Source of the DNA: Trametes villosa
Lineage: Eukaryota > Basidiomycota > Agaricomycetes > Polyporales > Polyporaceae
Length of the DNA stretch: 64,000 nt
NCBI GenBank assembly: GCA_002964805.2
Contig: PUDQ02000066.1
Span: 124,001 to 188,000 of the forward strand
Direction of reading: 5' to 3'
Every line of letters begins with the position of its first letter. The stretch's first letter is position 1. The position numbers were made by a program, and so were the translations under genes. Shown piece after piece: positions 12,708 to 22,702 of this stretch. The notes beneath the pieces are model-generated. The model searched no databases and was not told the DNA's origin. It saw nothing but the letters and a program-made list of their open reading frames with translations.

Positions 12708-14013
12708 CTACGCACGCGGAAGTATGTAGTCCTTCCAAGGATCCCTGATAGAGTCAGAATACATGAAGCGCAGCTTGTCCCGCGCGGTGGGCAAGGTCGC
12801 GTGCACGTAGGCCGCGCATCTACCCGGATCTGTGCAATCCGTACAAATGATCCTCAGCTCCTCCAGTCCGGACAGAAGTTCCTGTAGCTGCTCCTGGGGG
12901 CCACTGCCCTGCTCAGCCGTCCCCACGAGTCCGGCACAGCAGCTCGCATCGGCCGCCTCGTGCAGTCGTTCGAGCACAATTGTCTTAATTGTCTTCAGCG
13001 TATGACCCCGGCTTCGGCTTGCAGCGAGTATGTGGAGACACGGTCCTGGCGATCGGATCTCCTCCCAGACCTGCTCGGTGCTTCCATGGTAGGGGTTATA
13101 GTTCCACACCCATATCGAGCATAGTGCTGGGAAGGAGTCGCGGAGAAAGCTACCCAGGTCGCCTGAAGCAAAACGTCACAAAACGTCGACGGATGTGTTG
13201 CTAAGCGCTGCATTTCCACTCACCTGTATGGTTGATAGTGATCTGTAAGTGCGTAACAGTGTCGCCGAAGATATTCCCTGAGATTGGTGGATATGTGAAG
13301 TATAACATGGTCTGAACAAGAGCAAATCAGCATGCGAGTCAGTCAGAATGCGGTAAGGAAATCGATGCACATACAGTCCTGTCTATGGTAAGCGAAGTCA
13401 GTTTTCGGCATCCGCGGACGTGTTCGCAAGAGGCGGATGCGAGCGAAATTTCTGCGGCGGTTAATATTTTCTTCCCCAATTCAGTCCCGAGCATGTCCAA
13501 CGAATGGAGTTCCGGGAAAGCCCAGATAACGTCGAGCATAGACCTCAAAGAAGCGAAGTGGCAATAATGGAGGTCCAGCGTAGTCACACTCGCAAAGAAA
13601 GGCAAGCCTATGCGCAGTATCCGACTGCTGGAGGCGAATTTGAACTCCACACCGAAGCACCTGAGGACTCGGAGGTTTGGGAAGGAAAGGAGGAAGAGCT
13701 CGGTTGCCCTCAAGAAGTTGATGTCCCCCCTGTCCCTGGCCCAGAGATGGATGGCGGTCGTGCGCATCTTTGGTATAGCGCGAGCAGCCGAGGGAAATCT
13801 GTCGAGCTGCTCTTGCACCTGAAGGAGTGGGGTGATCCACAGGAGACGATGAGCCCAGTCTCGCCACGCGCGACAGGTGAGAGCACAGGCACACAGTGTC
13901 CTTTGCACGATGAGCCTGTTGGGTTTTGTTACGTAGAGTGACAGGTTTTCATCGACTAGAAGCGCGCTCATGATGGCCTCCCATAGTTCGATAGGTAAAC
14001 GGAAGTGCTCCAT
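12708..14013 (-). CDS. F-box-like protein
   Basis: Three exons (14013-13375, 13311-13224, 13162-12708) join in phase to 393 residues. The N-terminus fits a degenerate F-box as found in the expanded mushroom families: LPIELWEAIM, then CACALTCRAWRDWAHRLLW. It is followed by leucine-rich segments (FPNLRVLRC, VTTLDLHYC, FPELHSLDML) that look like irregular LRRs. F-box proteins link substrates to SCF (SKP1-cullin-F-box) ubiquitin ligases through SKP1. The C-terminal half has a Cys-rich stretch (CTDCTDPGRCAAYV) without a clear zinc motif. The target is unknown. Neighbouring genes give no functional hint. Confidence 0.8.
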
Positions 14014-15604
14014 TAGAGATAGACCCTTCGACGGCGGTGCGGCTTGATCGATATATGGCTACTGCCGTGAGATTAGGGCAGACATCGCGAGACACAAGCC
14101 AATGAAACATACGATGAGGTACCGCTTCCAATGGCCGCGACAAGAACAAGCTGTAGTGCGGTGAAGTGTCAGGGAGGTACTCGCAGCGGATGATCGATGA
14201 TGCTCGTAGAGATAGGGAAAGTCCCAGTTGGCGGGCATGATCTCCAACTTTTCCCATACCCACGCAGAGCATTCTCCGAGTTTCGAGGTTACCTGGGCGC
14301 CCAAATTAGTAGATTGCGTCGAAAGGATGCACATTCAAAGCGCCACAGAACGACTTGAGATGTTGGCAATGGCCAGAGATGATGCACCTGGTGATGCACG
14401 GGAGCACAACTTGTCTACCTTAAGCGCGAGGGTAACGATGCATTCAGTGGGAAGGGGAGCAAATCATGATAGCGTCGTACTGGACAGAAATTGAGGATAT
14501 ACGCACCATGCCTGGCTCCTTCGTGGCCTGCAACGCGCCATAGCGCTGCTTTAAGCAGTCCGTGAGGTCAGTCGTCCTCTCCTTCGTAGCGCTTAAGGCC
14601 GCCGCTTGCATTTATTTCCCGGCGACAGACGCTTTCCTCTCATCGTAGCGCTACTTGCCAGCTCTTGCCGCGTCGACCACGCGTTTTGCACTCGAGAAGT
14701 AGCATCACGCATAGCCTACAGCCGGAGCTCTATGATCAGCGCCACATTTATCAGGGCGACGGGGGGATACGCACCAGCTATGCCGTATGTCCATCGTCAT
14801 GAGCCTGGCTGCGACATAGAAGCCGGCCTCATGTGGAGTTGATTAGTGTTTGAGGGTTGTATAGCTTAGTATTACGATGTATATGCGATTGCGTACTGAG
14901 GCAGGTCAGGCACCCGCGTGATACCTCGTGTACAACTACCTGCAGGGCGACTATGCGGCTTCCTGGAAGTCTTGTATCGAGCAGCAGAGGACCACTAGGG
15001 TTACATCGGCCAGCAGGTTCGACCAGAGCGAGCGATGAAGGCCGTCCGCAGTCACCTTCGCTGACGTCGCTGCCGTAACAGAGGAGCCGGAGGTTGAGCA
15101 CGCCTTGGCCGTGAGGAGACCTGGTGACCTCTGGGCGTTCGACCAACGCCGCCGGCACGTCCTTTCGTAGTGGGCTGCAGACAAGGGGCTGCTTCTGACG
15201 CACTGAGACGTTCATAGTGCGCTCCTAGACGGTGTACCAACCCATGTTCAGGAACAGCGATCCTTTCGATTAATGAGAGGAAGCACGCACCGCTGTGTAT
15301 TCTTGGCCACCTTGAGAACGAGGGGGAGAGACCAAGAACGTTTTCCCATACGCGGCGACGCACCGTGGGTACACGTGGGGCGGTGTCCGGGGCCGGGGTG
15401 GCAGCGGCTCCTGGGGGGACCCCGGACGGAGGGAGATAACACAAGGCGTCTGTCCGACCCGCCTCCGACTCAGCCACCACCGTCGACCGCCTTGCTAAGC
15501 ACCGCTGCGCTCCGCTCTTTGCCCTCGCTCTCCCACACAGTCCTCACGGAACACCAACCAAGACACTTTTTAAGACAGTCATCCCGAACACAAGTTGGCA
15601 CCCC
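14014..15604. other. Intergenic, no gene seen
   Basis: The stretch is upstream of both the - strand F-box-like gene and the + strand antizyme gene, so it holds both promoters. Open frames on both strands (for example 14829-15215 -, 15052-15480 -) lack domain signatures and consistent splice structure. The last 300 bases are GC-rich with CT-rich tracts, as expected of the antizyme 5' region. Confidence 0.5.
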
Positions 15605-16867
15605 ATGTCGAATTTGAATTTTACCAATATGTCGAAACAGCAATCTAGTATTCGCCCCGCGTACGTCCTTCCGCCTTCCTTTGTCCCGCCCATCCATCCT
15701 ATGTTCTCCTCTCTCGGAGTATATAGAATGGCCGGGGCGGGTGCAGGAGTAGCCATCGGCAGCGTATGCTGACTTTTTACCTACCGCAGCAACGGTCGTC
15801 ACACCGTTGGGGATGGGGCTTTCACAACCGACAAGACTCCTAGCGTGATCGCAGTCTGCCACATGGAGGGCGCGAACTCCATGTACTACTACTCTACTAC
15901 GTTCTCGGGCGGACCCGGGGTGAGTGCCCTCGTCTTTCTTTCGCTCTGGCAGTCCACTGACCGCGCTCGTCTCCCTCGACACTGCCTTATCTGCGCTTAT
16001 GTTATATCCTCCACTCCTATCCTCATCGCACCTTCTACAGTGGCGGTTTTGACATCCCTACCGCAAAATGCCCTCCTGACCGAGGGTCGTCAGACTGGGT
16101 GACAGACAGTCTGGCGCGTACACATCTCCCCCCGCTCTCCTCCTCCCCCGCCTCCTCCATCGACTCCTCCGACTCCGCTGCCTCCACGCTTTCGTCTCTC
16201 GGTTCCAAGCCGCACCTCCCGGCCAACTTATCTTCCCGCTCGTACCCCTTCCCGCCCACGCCGGACTCCCCGCTCGGACTTTCACCGGAGCTCCCGCTCG
16301 TGGGCCTGCCCAATGCCAGCGCCCCACGTGCGATCCCGGAGGTCCACGCGCCCCCGTCCGACATGGGGACGCCCCCGCTGACCCCGGACGATGCGCCGGA
16401 GGAAGGCAGTGGGAGCTTGTCGGCGCTCGGAGCCAAGCAGTCCGCGTTCCTCTCCGCGATCTTCCCCCGGAACGCCCTCAGTGCGGCGCCGTACGCTAAG
16501 AGCGTTTCTATCTCGACGCCTGGCTCGGGCACTACTTTCGAGGGCGTCGTGCTCTCCCTCCCCGGCACCCCGAAGACGTTCTACGTCGACGGCAAGTGCG
16601 CGGCTACCGTTAACTTGCGCGAGAGGTCCGTCGTTCTTCCACCGTATGGCTGAGGAATGTGCTGACAGACGCTATGATAGCATCGTCGCCTTGCTGGATC
16701 TCGCGGACGAGCAGCTAGAATGCAATGCCCTCGTCATTGCTCTGGAGCGCTCCTCCCCCGATCTCGGCGATCTTCTCCATTCGCTCATGTACGTGGGCGG
16801 CACGGTCGTCACCAAGCCCGTGTTCCCCACCGACCCCGCGTATGTCCTCGTGGGCATGGAGATCTAA
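15605..16867 (+). CDS. OAZ: Ornithine decarboxylase antizyme, +1 programmed frameshift
   Basis: Four exons: 15605-15660, 15790-15919, 16041-16625, 16681-16867. The C-terminal domain is a clear antizyme: FEGVVLSLPG, VALLDLADEQL, VIALERSSPDLGDLLHSL, GGTVVTKPVFP, AYVLVGMEI. The first frame (MSNLNF... to FSGGPGWRF) runs into TGA at 16050-16052. Skipping one base there continues as DIPTAKCPPDRGSSDW and keeps every downstream exon in phase, so the product needs a +1 shift at TTT-TGA. Antizyme binds ornithine decarboxylase monomers, targets them to the proteasome without ubiquitin, and blocks polyamine uptake. High polyamines raise frameshifting, which closes the feedback loop. No alternative AG near 16040 would restore frame by splicing. 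The whole product would be about 318 residues. Confidence 0.92.
16047..16052 (+). promoter_or_regulatory. +1 frameshift site TTT-TGA in antizyme
   Basis: TTT (16047-16049) is the last 0-frame codon and TGA (16050-16052) the 0-frame stop; decoding resumes at GAC (16051). Stop-codon slippage with a slow-to-terminate UGA is the conserved antizyme mechanism. The exon 3 acceptor is only six bases upstream, so the 5' stimulatory context is created by splicing. A second 0-frame stop with the animal-type shift codon, TCC-TGA, lies at 16074-16079. Confidence 0.85.
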
Positions 16868-17492
16868 ACGAGCAATCCCTTACCGAACGCATGAGCACGG
16901 CTTCCGCCTCTTGCGTCCGGCCGATAGTTGGTCCCTGGAGTGTTGTAGGAGCGGGGGACGTTGGCCAAAAGGTTCCGGCGTCGTCTGGCAGTGTTTGTGT
17001 CGAAGTGGTTTTTGATCCTGGAGAAGGGGCTCAGTTCTCTGGAGAGTGTCCACCTTCTTGCTCGTATATAATGTGTCTCGTTCCGCAGTGCTTGCACAAT
17101 CCATATGTTGCCCTTTGCCTGTTCTCGCCTAGGCTCGTCGACGTCGACGTCAGTGCCAAGTGGGAGATCGGGGCTTGCTCGCGCTGGACGCTCGTGATAT
17201 CCAACTCCCAGGTACCGCTCAGTGCGCGTTACATATGATGGATGACGTCCGCGCCCTGCAGGCCGCTGCGTGCTGTTTCCCATCGGACGCGCGACTGGCG
17301 AGCCTGCGATGGCAATACGTTCTCGCGTCGCGCGGGCCTCGATGAGCAGCGGGGTGGGGCAGCGGCAGCGTCTCTTAACCCCGCGTTGCACGCTGCCTGT
17401 GCGCTCCCTTCCGGATCCCCCACCCTCCTCCCTTCCTCTTCTTGCGCTGCTTGACTTCCGACCGCGACGTTCTCTTTCACTGCTCGCTCACG
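16868..17492. other. Intergenic: antizyme 3' end and Smr gene leader
   Basis: A TATA-like TATATAA lies near 17064-17071. A splice-like pair (GTACCG near 17211, CTGCAG near 17265) could mark a 5' UTR intron for the Smr gene. No protein-coding exon is supported. Confidence 0.4.
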
Positions 17493-18744
17493 ATGGGCCT
17501 CCTCTCTGAACTGCTCAACGCCGTCGCGAGCTGCCTCTGCAGCGGCATCAAGGAGAAGCCGCTCCCGGAGGGCCAGGAGTCCGACGTCTACCTCCCGCCC
17601 ACCGTCCCGCACAAGCACCAGGTCGCGCAGCAGCCCGCGCCCCAGTACCCGCCCTCGCAGCCCCAGCGGCCCCACCAGCCCCAGCATCCGCGCCCTGACC
17701 ACGGCCAGCAGCAGGGGCAGCACCCCGCGGGGAAGAAGCACAAGAAGCACCATGAGCAGCATTCGCAGGGACAGAGCCAGGGCCCGAGCCCGGTGCACTC
17801 GCCGCCCCCGGGGGCCCCAAGCCACCCCGCGAGCCCGCCGCCGTCGCGTCCCTGGTCTCCCGGCCGCCCAGTGAGTCGCACTGAACTTCCGGGCCTCGAT
17901 GTGGCGTTGGATGTTCTGACCGGCGGCGGGGCGGTGCGCGGTAGGACCCGAACCAGGTGAACCAGCACAACGAGTACTACGTGGGGCTGCGCGCGCGCGC
18001 GAACGCGGCGGGGGACGAGATGGCGCGGAGCTTCGAGGAGTCGCACCAGGCGTACGCACGCGGGGACGGCGCGCGCGCGAAGGAGCTCTCGAACCAGGGC
18101 AAGGCGGCGCAGCAGGAGATGGAAAGGTTGAATGAGCAGGCGTCCGAGTGGATCTTCAGAGGTGAGCATCTTGCGGGTTTCGGTATGGGTTGTGCATGTT
18201 GAACTGATGGACGGCTCCGGAAGAGAACAACACTGTACGTTTGCTCTGAGCGTGGAGAGTCGGAGGGCAATTCTGAGGTGTATCTCACAGGATAGCCAAC
18301 CGGGGGAGATTGACCTCCATGGACTGTATGTCAAAGAAGCGATACGCTACACCGACAAGTCCATCCAAGAAGCGCGAGCGAGAGGAGACTCCAAGATCCG
18401 CTTTATCGTCGGTATGTATTCTCTGATCACGAGCGTACGGAGTCGTGCTCACGCCGCCCTCAGGAAAGGGCCTGCACTCGTCAGGAGGCGTGGCCAAGCT
18501 GAAGCCCGCTATTGAGGAGCTCATGCAAAAGTGCGCGATCGACCTTTCCTATCGTCCCTCTCCGTGCACTCATGAGGTTCCCCCTACGCACAGACACGGC
18601 CTCGTCGCAGAGCTCGACGAGCACAACTCCGGGGTGCTCATCGTCAACCTGGACGGCCAGAAGTCTGGCGGCGGGCGCGAACTGCGTCCGGACGACATCA
18701 CCAGAGGGCTGGAGAGGAAGGACGACGGCTGTACCATCATGTAA
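17493..18744 (+). CDS. DUF1771-Smr domain protein
   Basis: Six exons join in phase: 17493-17870, 17945-18161, 18224-18234 (11 nt), 18291-18411, 18464-18530, 18594-18744. Residues 1-125 are disordered, rich in Pro, Gln and His, after a short N-terminal stretch with two Cys (ASCLCSG). A helical DUF1771 segment follows (NEYYVGLRARANAAGDEM to QQEMERLNEQA). It ends in an Smr domain with DLHGLYVKEAI, the GKGLHSSGG loop, and a strand pair near LIVNLDGQ. Smr domains bind or cut nucleic acids; eukaryotic DUF1771-Smr proteins include N4BP2-like and ribosome-quality-control nucleases such as Cue2. This protein lacks a CUE domain, so its role is inferred only at family level. The C-terminus (DGCTIM) resembles a CaaX prenylation box, which would be unusual here. 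Confidence 0.88.
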
Positions 18745-19605
18745 CGCGCCTCTGCGTGTATGCTACTAGTTGTAACTTCTTCGGTAAGTCCCCGTCCGGC
18801 TTCCGGTGAGACCGCAGGCTGACTGGACACGGCCGCAGGTTTACAGGTTATGTGTATGATACCGTAGGGCCGCTTGCACCGTTGTTGGTGACTAGCCGGG
18901 CCGCTGTTCAGAATACCCATGTGAGCTATTGATAAATCCGTCAGCCGCATATAATCGCCCCGTACATCGCGACACCCTGTCGTGATACACCAAGCCACTT
19001 TCTGCGTGGGTAGCATCACGTACTGGAAGATCGTCCATGATACCGTCGAACGATGGCCTTCGAGAAGACGAAGCTACGACGTAGCAGAAGTACAGGGCAG
19101 CAGTCGCTCGGCCGGAGAAGCAGTACCTGAGTCGCAGTAGCTGCAGCGAACATCTATCGACTACCGACTGCATCTGCGTCGCACGATGCAAGCGGCCTGC
19201 CTGCGGACAAAGAGACGTCCCAGGCGCCCAACGCCAACAAATGTATGTGCTGTCCTACGACCCTGATCTTGCTGGTGGCCTCGCAGGACCGGGATAAGCT
19301 ACCAGTTGAAGCACGTCGTTATGTAGTGGGGAGAGCAGCATGTATTGTGTGAAGGCTAAGGAGACTATCTATACATCCGGTTTCATCATACAGATAAACA
19401 TACACAGTCCGTTGATACTTGAAGTCCCTCCGATCGTAGAACGGGAAGCGAGAGCATGTGGGGAGTGGGGAACGTAAAGGTCGTTACTCGGAGGTAGTGG
19501 CACTGCGCGGAAGTATGGGAGAGGGATATGGCGGTGGGAGGGGTCTAAACATCCAGATGACTCAATCAACACGATGTCTCCGTGCAAGAGAAGCAGGAGC
19601 CACAC
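18745..19605. other. Intergenic, convergent 3' ends, no gene seen
   Basis: This holds the 3' flanks of the Smr gene (+) and the BTB gene (-). Open frames on both strands are short and carry no domain. AT content is locally higher near 19370-19440, as in 3' UTRs. Confidence 0.45.
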
Positions 19606-20622
19606 TCACTCGATCGTGGTCGGAAGCTGCTCGATGCACTCGCGGATAACGCGCATCGTGAGCGTCTTGTCGTACAGGACCCTGTCGCAGTTGATGCACT
19701 TCGCGCTCCAGCACGCGCGCGCGGCGGGCCACTCGAGGAGGCCGGGGCTGCACACGGTGTCGCCGAGCGGGCGGCCGTCCATCTCCATGATGATCACGTA
19801 CTTGAGCTCGCGCCAGGTGTGGTAGTCGACGAGCGAGCCGCAGTTCGAGCACGACGTGTCCCCGCCGTCGTTCACGAACGGCGGGTCGTCGAGCCGCCGC
19901 CGGAGCGTCTCGCGCCGCGTGCGGTGCAGCTGGAAGAGCGAGAGCAGCGCGTCCGTGCCGAGCTTCTGGAGCGTGCCGCGGTGCTCGGGCGCGTGCAGGT
20001 CGAGCGTGAGCGTGTAGCGCGAGGCCATCAGCGCCTCGTCCTGCCAGCCGTACCGGCATGCGATCGCGTACAGGCGGAGCGGGTCCGAGAGGAGGGGCGG
20101 GGTCACGACGAGCGCGCGCACGATCGACATCGGGCCGGGCATGTCGTACTTCTCCGCGGCGTGGAGGATGGGCTCGATGATGTCGTACGAGTCAAGGCGG
20201 GGAATGGGGAGGCCACAGACCATGCGCAGGAGCCCTTCCAGCGTTGTCGCGTCCTCGTCCACATAGATCGTCTCCGGAGGTATGTCTACCACGGTCGCGC
20301 TCTTCTGCGGCAGGGAGTACATCGCACGGAACCATCCTGATGTTGTTTTGAGGGTGTAAGAGTGTACGCGGAAGAGGACGCGATCCTTGGAGCCTAGGAC
20401 GACATCGCCATCTAGAGAGGCGAAGAGGGGATGGAAGCCACCATTGGAGAGCTCTAAGTCAGGTTTATGATCTTCCTGTTCAGCCTGCATGGGCTCAGAT
20501 CCAATGATTAGCTTCCCAGTGTGTATTTTTGCAAGGACTTCCCGGTCGAGTGAGAGGTATCGGAACCAAGCCAGGAGGTGAGCGCAGTAACAGAAAGTGC
20601 GGGGTACAATAGACGCCCGCAT
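19606..20622 (-). CDS. BTB/POZ domain protein
   Basis: A single open exon gives up to 338 residues. The BTB domain reads DGDVVLGSKDRVLF, HSYTLKTTSGWFRAMYSLP, VDIPPETI. A helical BACK-like region follows (ILHAAEKYDMPGPMSIVRAL, LRLYAIACRYGW). C-terminal Cys pairs (CSNCGSLVDYHTW, CWSAKCINCDRVLYD) could bind zinc. BTB proteins of this type are strongly expanded in mushrooms and usually act as cullin-3 adaptors or dimerisation modules; the partner is unknown. The start may be the inner Met at 20490, since residues 1-44 upstream look non-domain. A GTGAGT overlaps the TGA stop, so a short extra last exon is possible. Confidence 0.85.
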   Translation of the reverse strand: MRASIVPRTFCYCAHLLAWFRYLSLDREVLAKIHTGKLIIGSEPMQAEQEDHKPDLELSNGGFHPLFASLDGDVVLGSKDRVLFRVHSYTLKTTSGWFRAMYSLPQKSATVVDIPPETIYVDEDATTLEGLLRMVCGLPIPRLDSYDIIEPILHAAEKYDMPGPMSIVRALVVTPPLLSDPLRLYAIACRYGWQDEALMASRYTLTLDLHAPEHRGTLQKLGTDALLSLFQLHRTRRETLRRRLDDPPFVNDGGDTSCSNCGSLVDYHTWRELKYVIIMEMDGRPLGDTVCSPGLLEWPAARACWSAKCINCDRVLYDKTLTMRVIRECIEQLPTTIE

Positions 20623-21212
20623 GGATCCTGATCATCATTGAAACTCCGCGTTCCCACGGGGCACCCTGGCTCTTTGACTCAATAGCTGCTTGGTTATTCC
20701 AATTCAGCGCACTTCAAGGGGCAAAAGCTGGACGTAATGCATTCGCGATGGTATGTATGTACTGGGACATTATAACAGGGCTCTGACGGCGGCTGTGTAT
20801 GAGAGACGCATTTGACAGTGCGCGCTCTGTTTCGCTCATTCTTGCGGCCGAAGGTGCTCCATCAATCCATCGTCGAAGCTCCCATTCCACAATGTGCATT
20901 CACGTCAGCTCTTCGCACGGCGGGCTGGCGGTCGTTGGAGGGGAAGGGCCTTCGAACTGCGCGGCGCTTAGCGATATTCGGGGAGCACGTGACTGGCGGA
21001 ATGGACGCGTCGGGATGCGGCGCGAGTATAATGAGCCCTTCGGCGCTTGCTCTCCTCCCAACTTCCAACCGCCACCACCACCACCGCCCGCCCTCGTCGG
21101 CCATCTCGCCGCCCAATCGTCCTTGTATTCTGCATACAGCCGCTCTCCTGCATAGCAACTACTCTGCAACCCAATCCGCGTCGAGCCCCCGTGTCTTTGG
21201 TTGTCAACTACC
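20623..21212. promoter_or_regulatory. Shared promoter region, BTB (-) and RING (+) genes
   Basis: The two genes are divergent with about 590 bases between start codons. The stretch contains a CCACCACCA run near 21067-21083 and CT/CA-rich leader sequence before the RING gene. No individual operator can be named. Confidence 0.4.
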
Positions 21213-22374
21213 ATGCCAGCCACTCGCACAGAACCGAGGCATGCGAGCCGCTCAACTGCCATCCATCGTCAGGCGAGCACCGATGTACGTCCGAGAGACC
21301 CAGACGTTCTTGTCCTCTCGTCCGATGCCGACTCTCCACCCCGAAAGAAGAGTGCAGTCGAGAAAAAGACCGCTCGACAGCGCTCGAAGCAGAAGGCCCG
21401 TGCCCCGCTCCCGCCACCCACGGAGATCATCGAAATCTCGTCCGACGATGATGAACCACCGGCGAAACGCCAGTCAGGCTCTATGAGCTCCCTCGAACGG
21501 CGGATCAAGGAGCTAGAAGAGGTGCGTCCACCTTTCACATGGGCGTAGGGTAAGTTTCGGCCTGTTTACCGCTGCAACCTTGTTTAGGAGAACAAAAAGT
21601 GCAAGCAAGCTCTCCTGGCCACTCAAGCAGTGAGTAACCTATCAGTAATCCTGACGGGCTTCCTTTGACCCGCCCTCTTTTACAGGCGCTACAGGCGCAA
21701 ACACCACCATCTTCGAACCCGGCGGTGAAGCAAGAGACGAGGCAAGCGACGCCTGTACCGGATGCTCGGTTTGATCAGGTAAGGCCATCTTCCTGCATCC
21801 TCGTAATCCGGATCTCAGCATGCGCCCTAGTTCGTGTCAACGATGGACGAGCACGTTAGCTGTGAAATCTGCATCGGGAAGATGTGGAACCCGTACACGT
21901 AGGTGGCTCACCTATTCCCACCGTTACCTCGGGACTCACGCTCCACGCTCCAACTCCGCAAGGCTCGCATGCGGACACACCTTCTGCAAGGACTGTCTTC
22001 AAGACTGGTTCAGCACCGCGCTCGCACAGCATATGTCCGCCAATCCGCTCTACGACCCACAGGTCATCGTCCCGCCCCATTGGCGCGCTGCTCTCGCCCG
22101 CCCGGGCCTGAGCCATATCGACCGCCGACGCATCGAGCTGGAGATCCAGATGCATGCGGAGGGGAAGCCCCAGCCCGCGTACTCGTGCCCGACGTGCCGT
22201 GTGGAGGTCCGGAGCAAGCCGGCGGAGAACTTCGTCGTGAAGCATATGGTGCGCACGATCGCGGGCGTACAGGGCGAGCCGAGCCCGAAGGAGAACCCTC
22301 CCCCTCGCCTCGTAGGCCAGGTCGTCGAGGGTCCGTGGGACGGCTTCTTCCCCTTCGCCTTCGGGTCGTGGTGA
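21213..22374 (+). CDS. RING finger protein, probable E3 ubiquitin ligase
   Basis: Five exons join in phase: 21213-21521, 21588-21629, 21686-21778, 21831-21898, 21963-22374. The N-terminal part is disordered and basic, with SUMO-interaction-like motifs (DVLVLSSDAD, EIIEISSDDD) and a short coiled coil (SSLERRIKELEEENKKC). The C-terminal RING reads CEICIGKMWNPYT, CGHTFCKDC and CPTCRVEV, a C3HC4 pattern with a long insertion of about 60 residues between the HC pair and the last CPxC. Two hydrophobic-acidic motifs before a RING suggest a SUMO-targeted ubiquitin ligase, but that is inference. The insertion may be a family trait of fungal RING proteins. Confidence 0.87.
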
Positions 22375-22702
22375 TACGGGCCGTGAAACATGGCGAGCGC
22401 CTTATCGTATTTTATTCGCATCCGAGGCTCGAGATCCTGTGTCATGCATGTTCGCTGTTGCCACCCTCATCTTGCACTGTATTCCATTGCATTACCTTAT
22501 TCCACAGTAGCATATTACCCGTATACATCTAGCAAATAACGTACGCGTTACAAAGTGTCTGTACCATCTCGGTGGCCGCGCTCGCCTGCTCCCCCGAGGC
22601 CTACAGCTCGCCTGCCTGGTCATAACGGCGGCACACTTGGCCTCTGATCGTAAAACGACACGTCGGCGAGCTGACCATGCTCAACCTCAACACGCCCACG
22701 GC
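22375..22702. other. Intergenic, convergent 3' ends
   Basis: This is the 3' flank shared by the RING gene (+) and MED12 (-). No coding feature or strong hairpin is seen. Confidence 0.45.
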
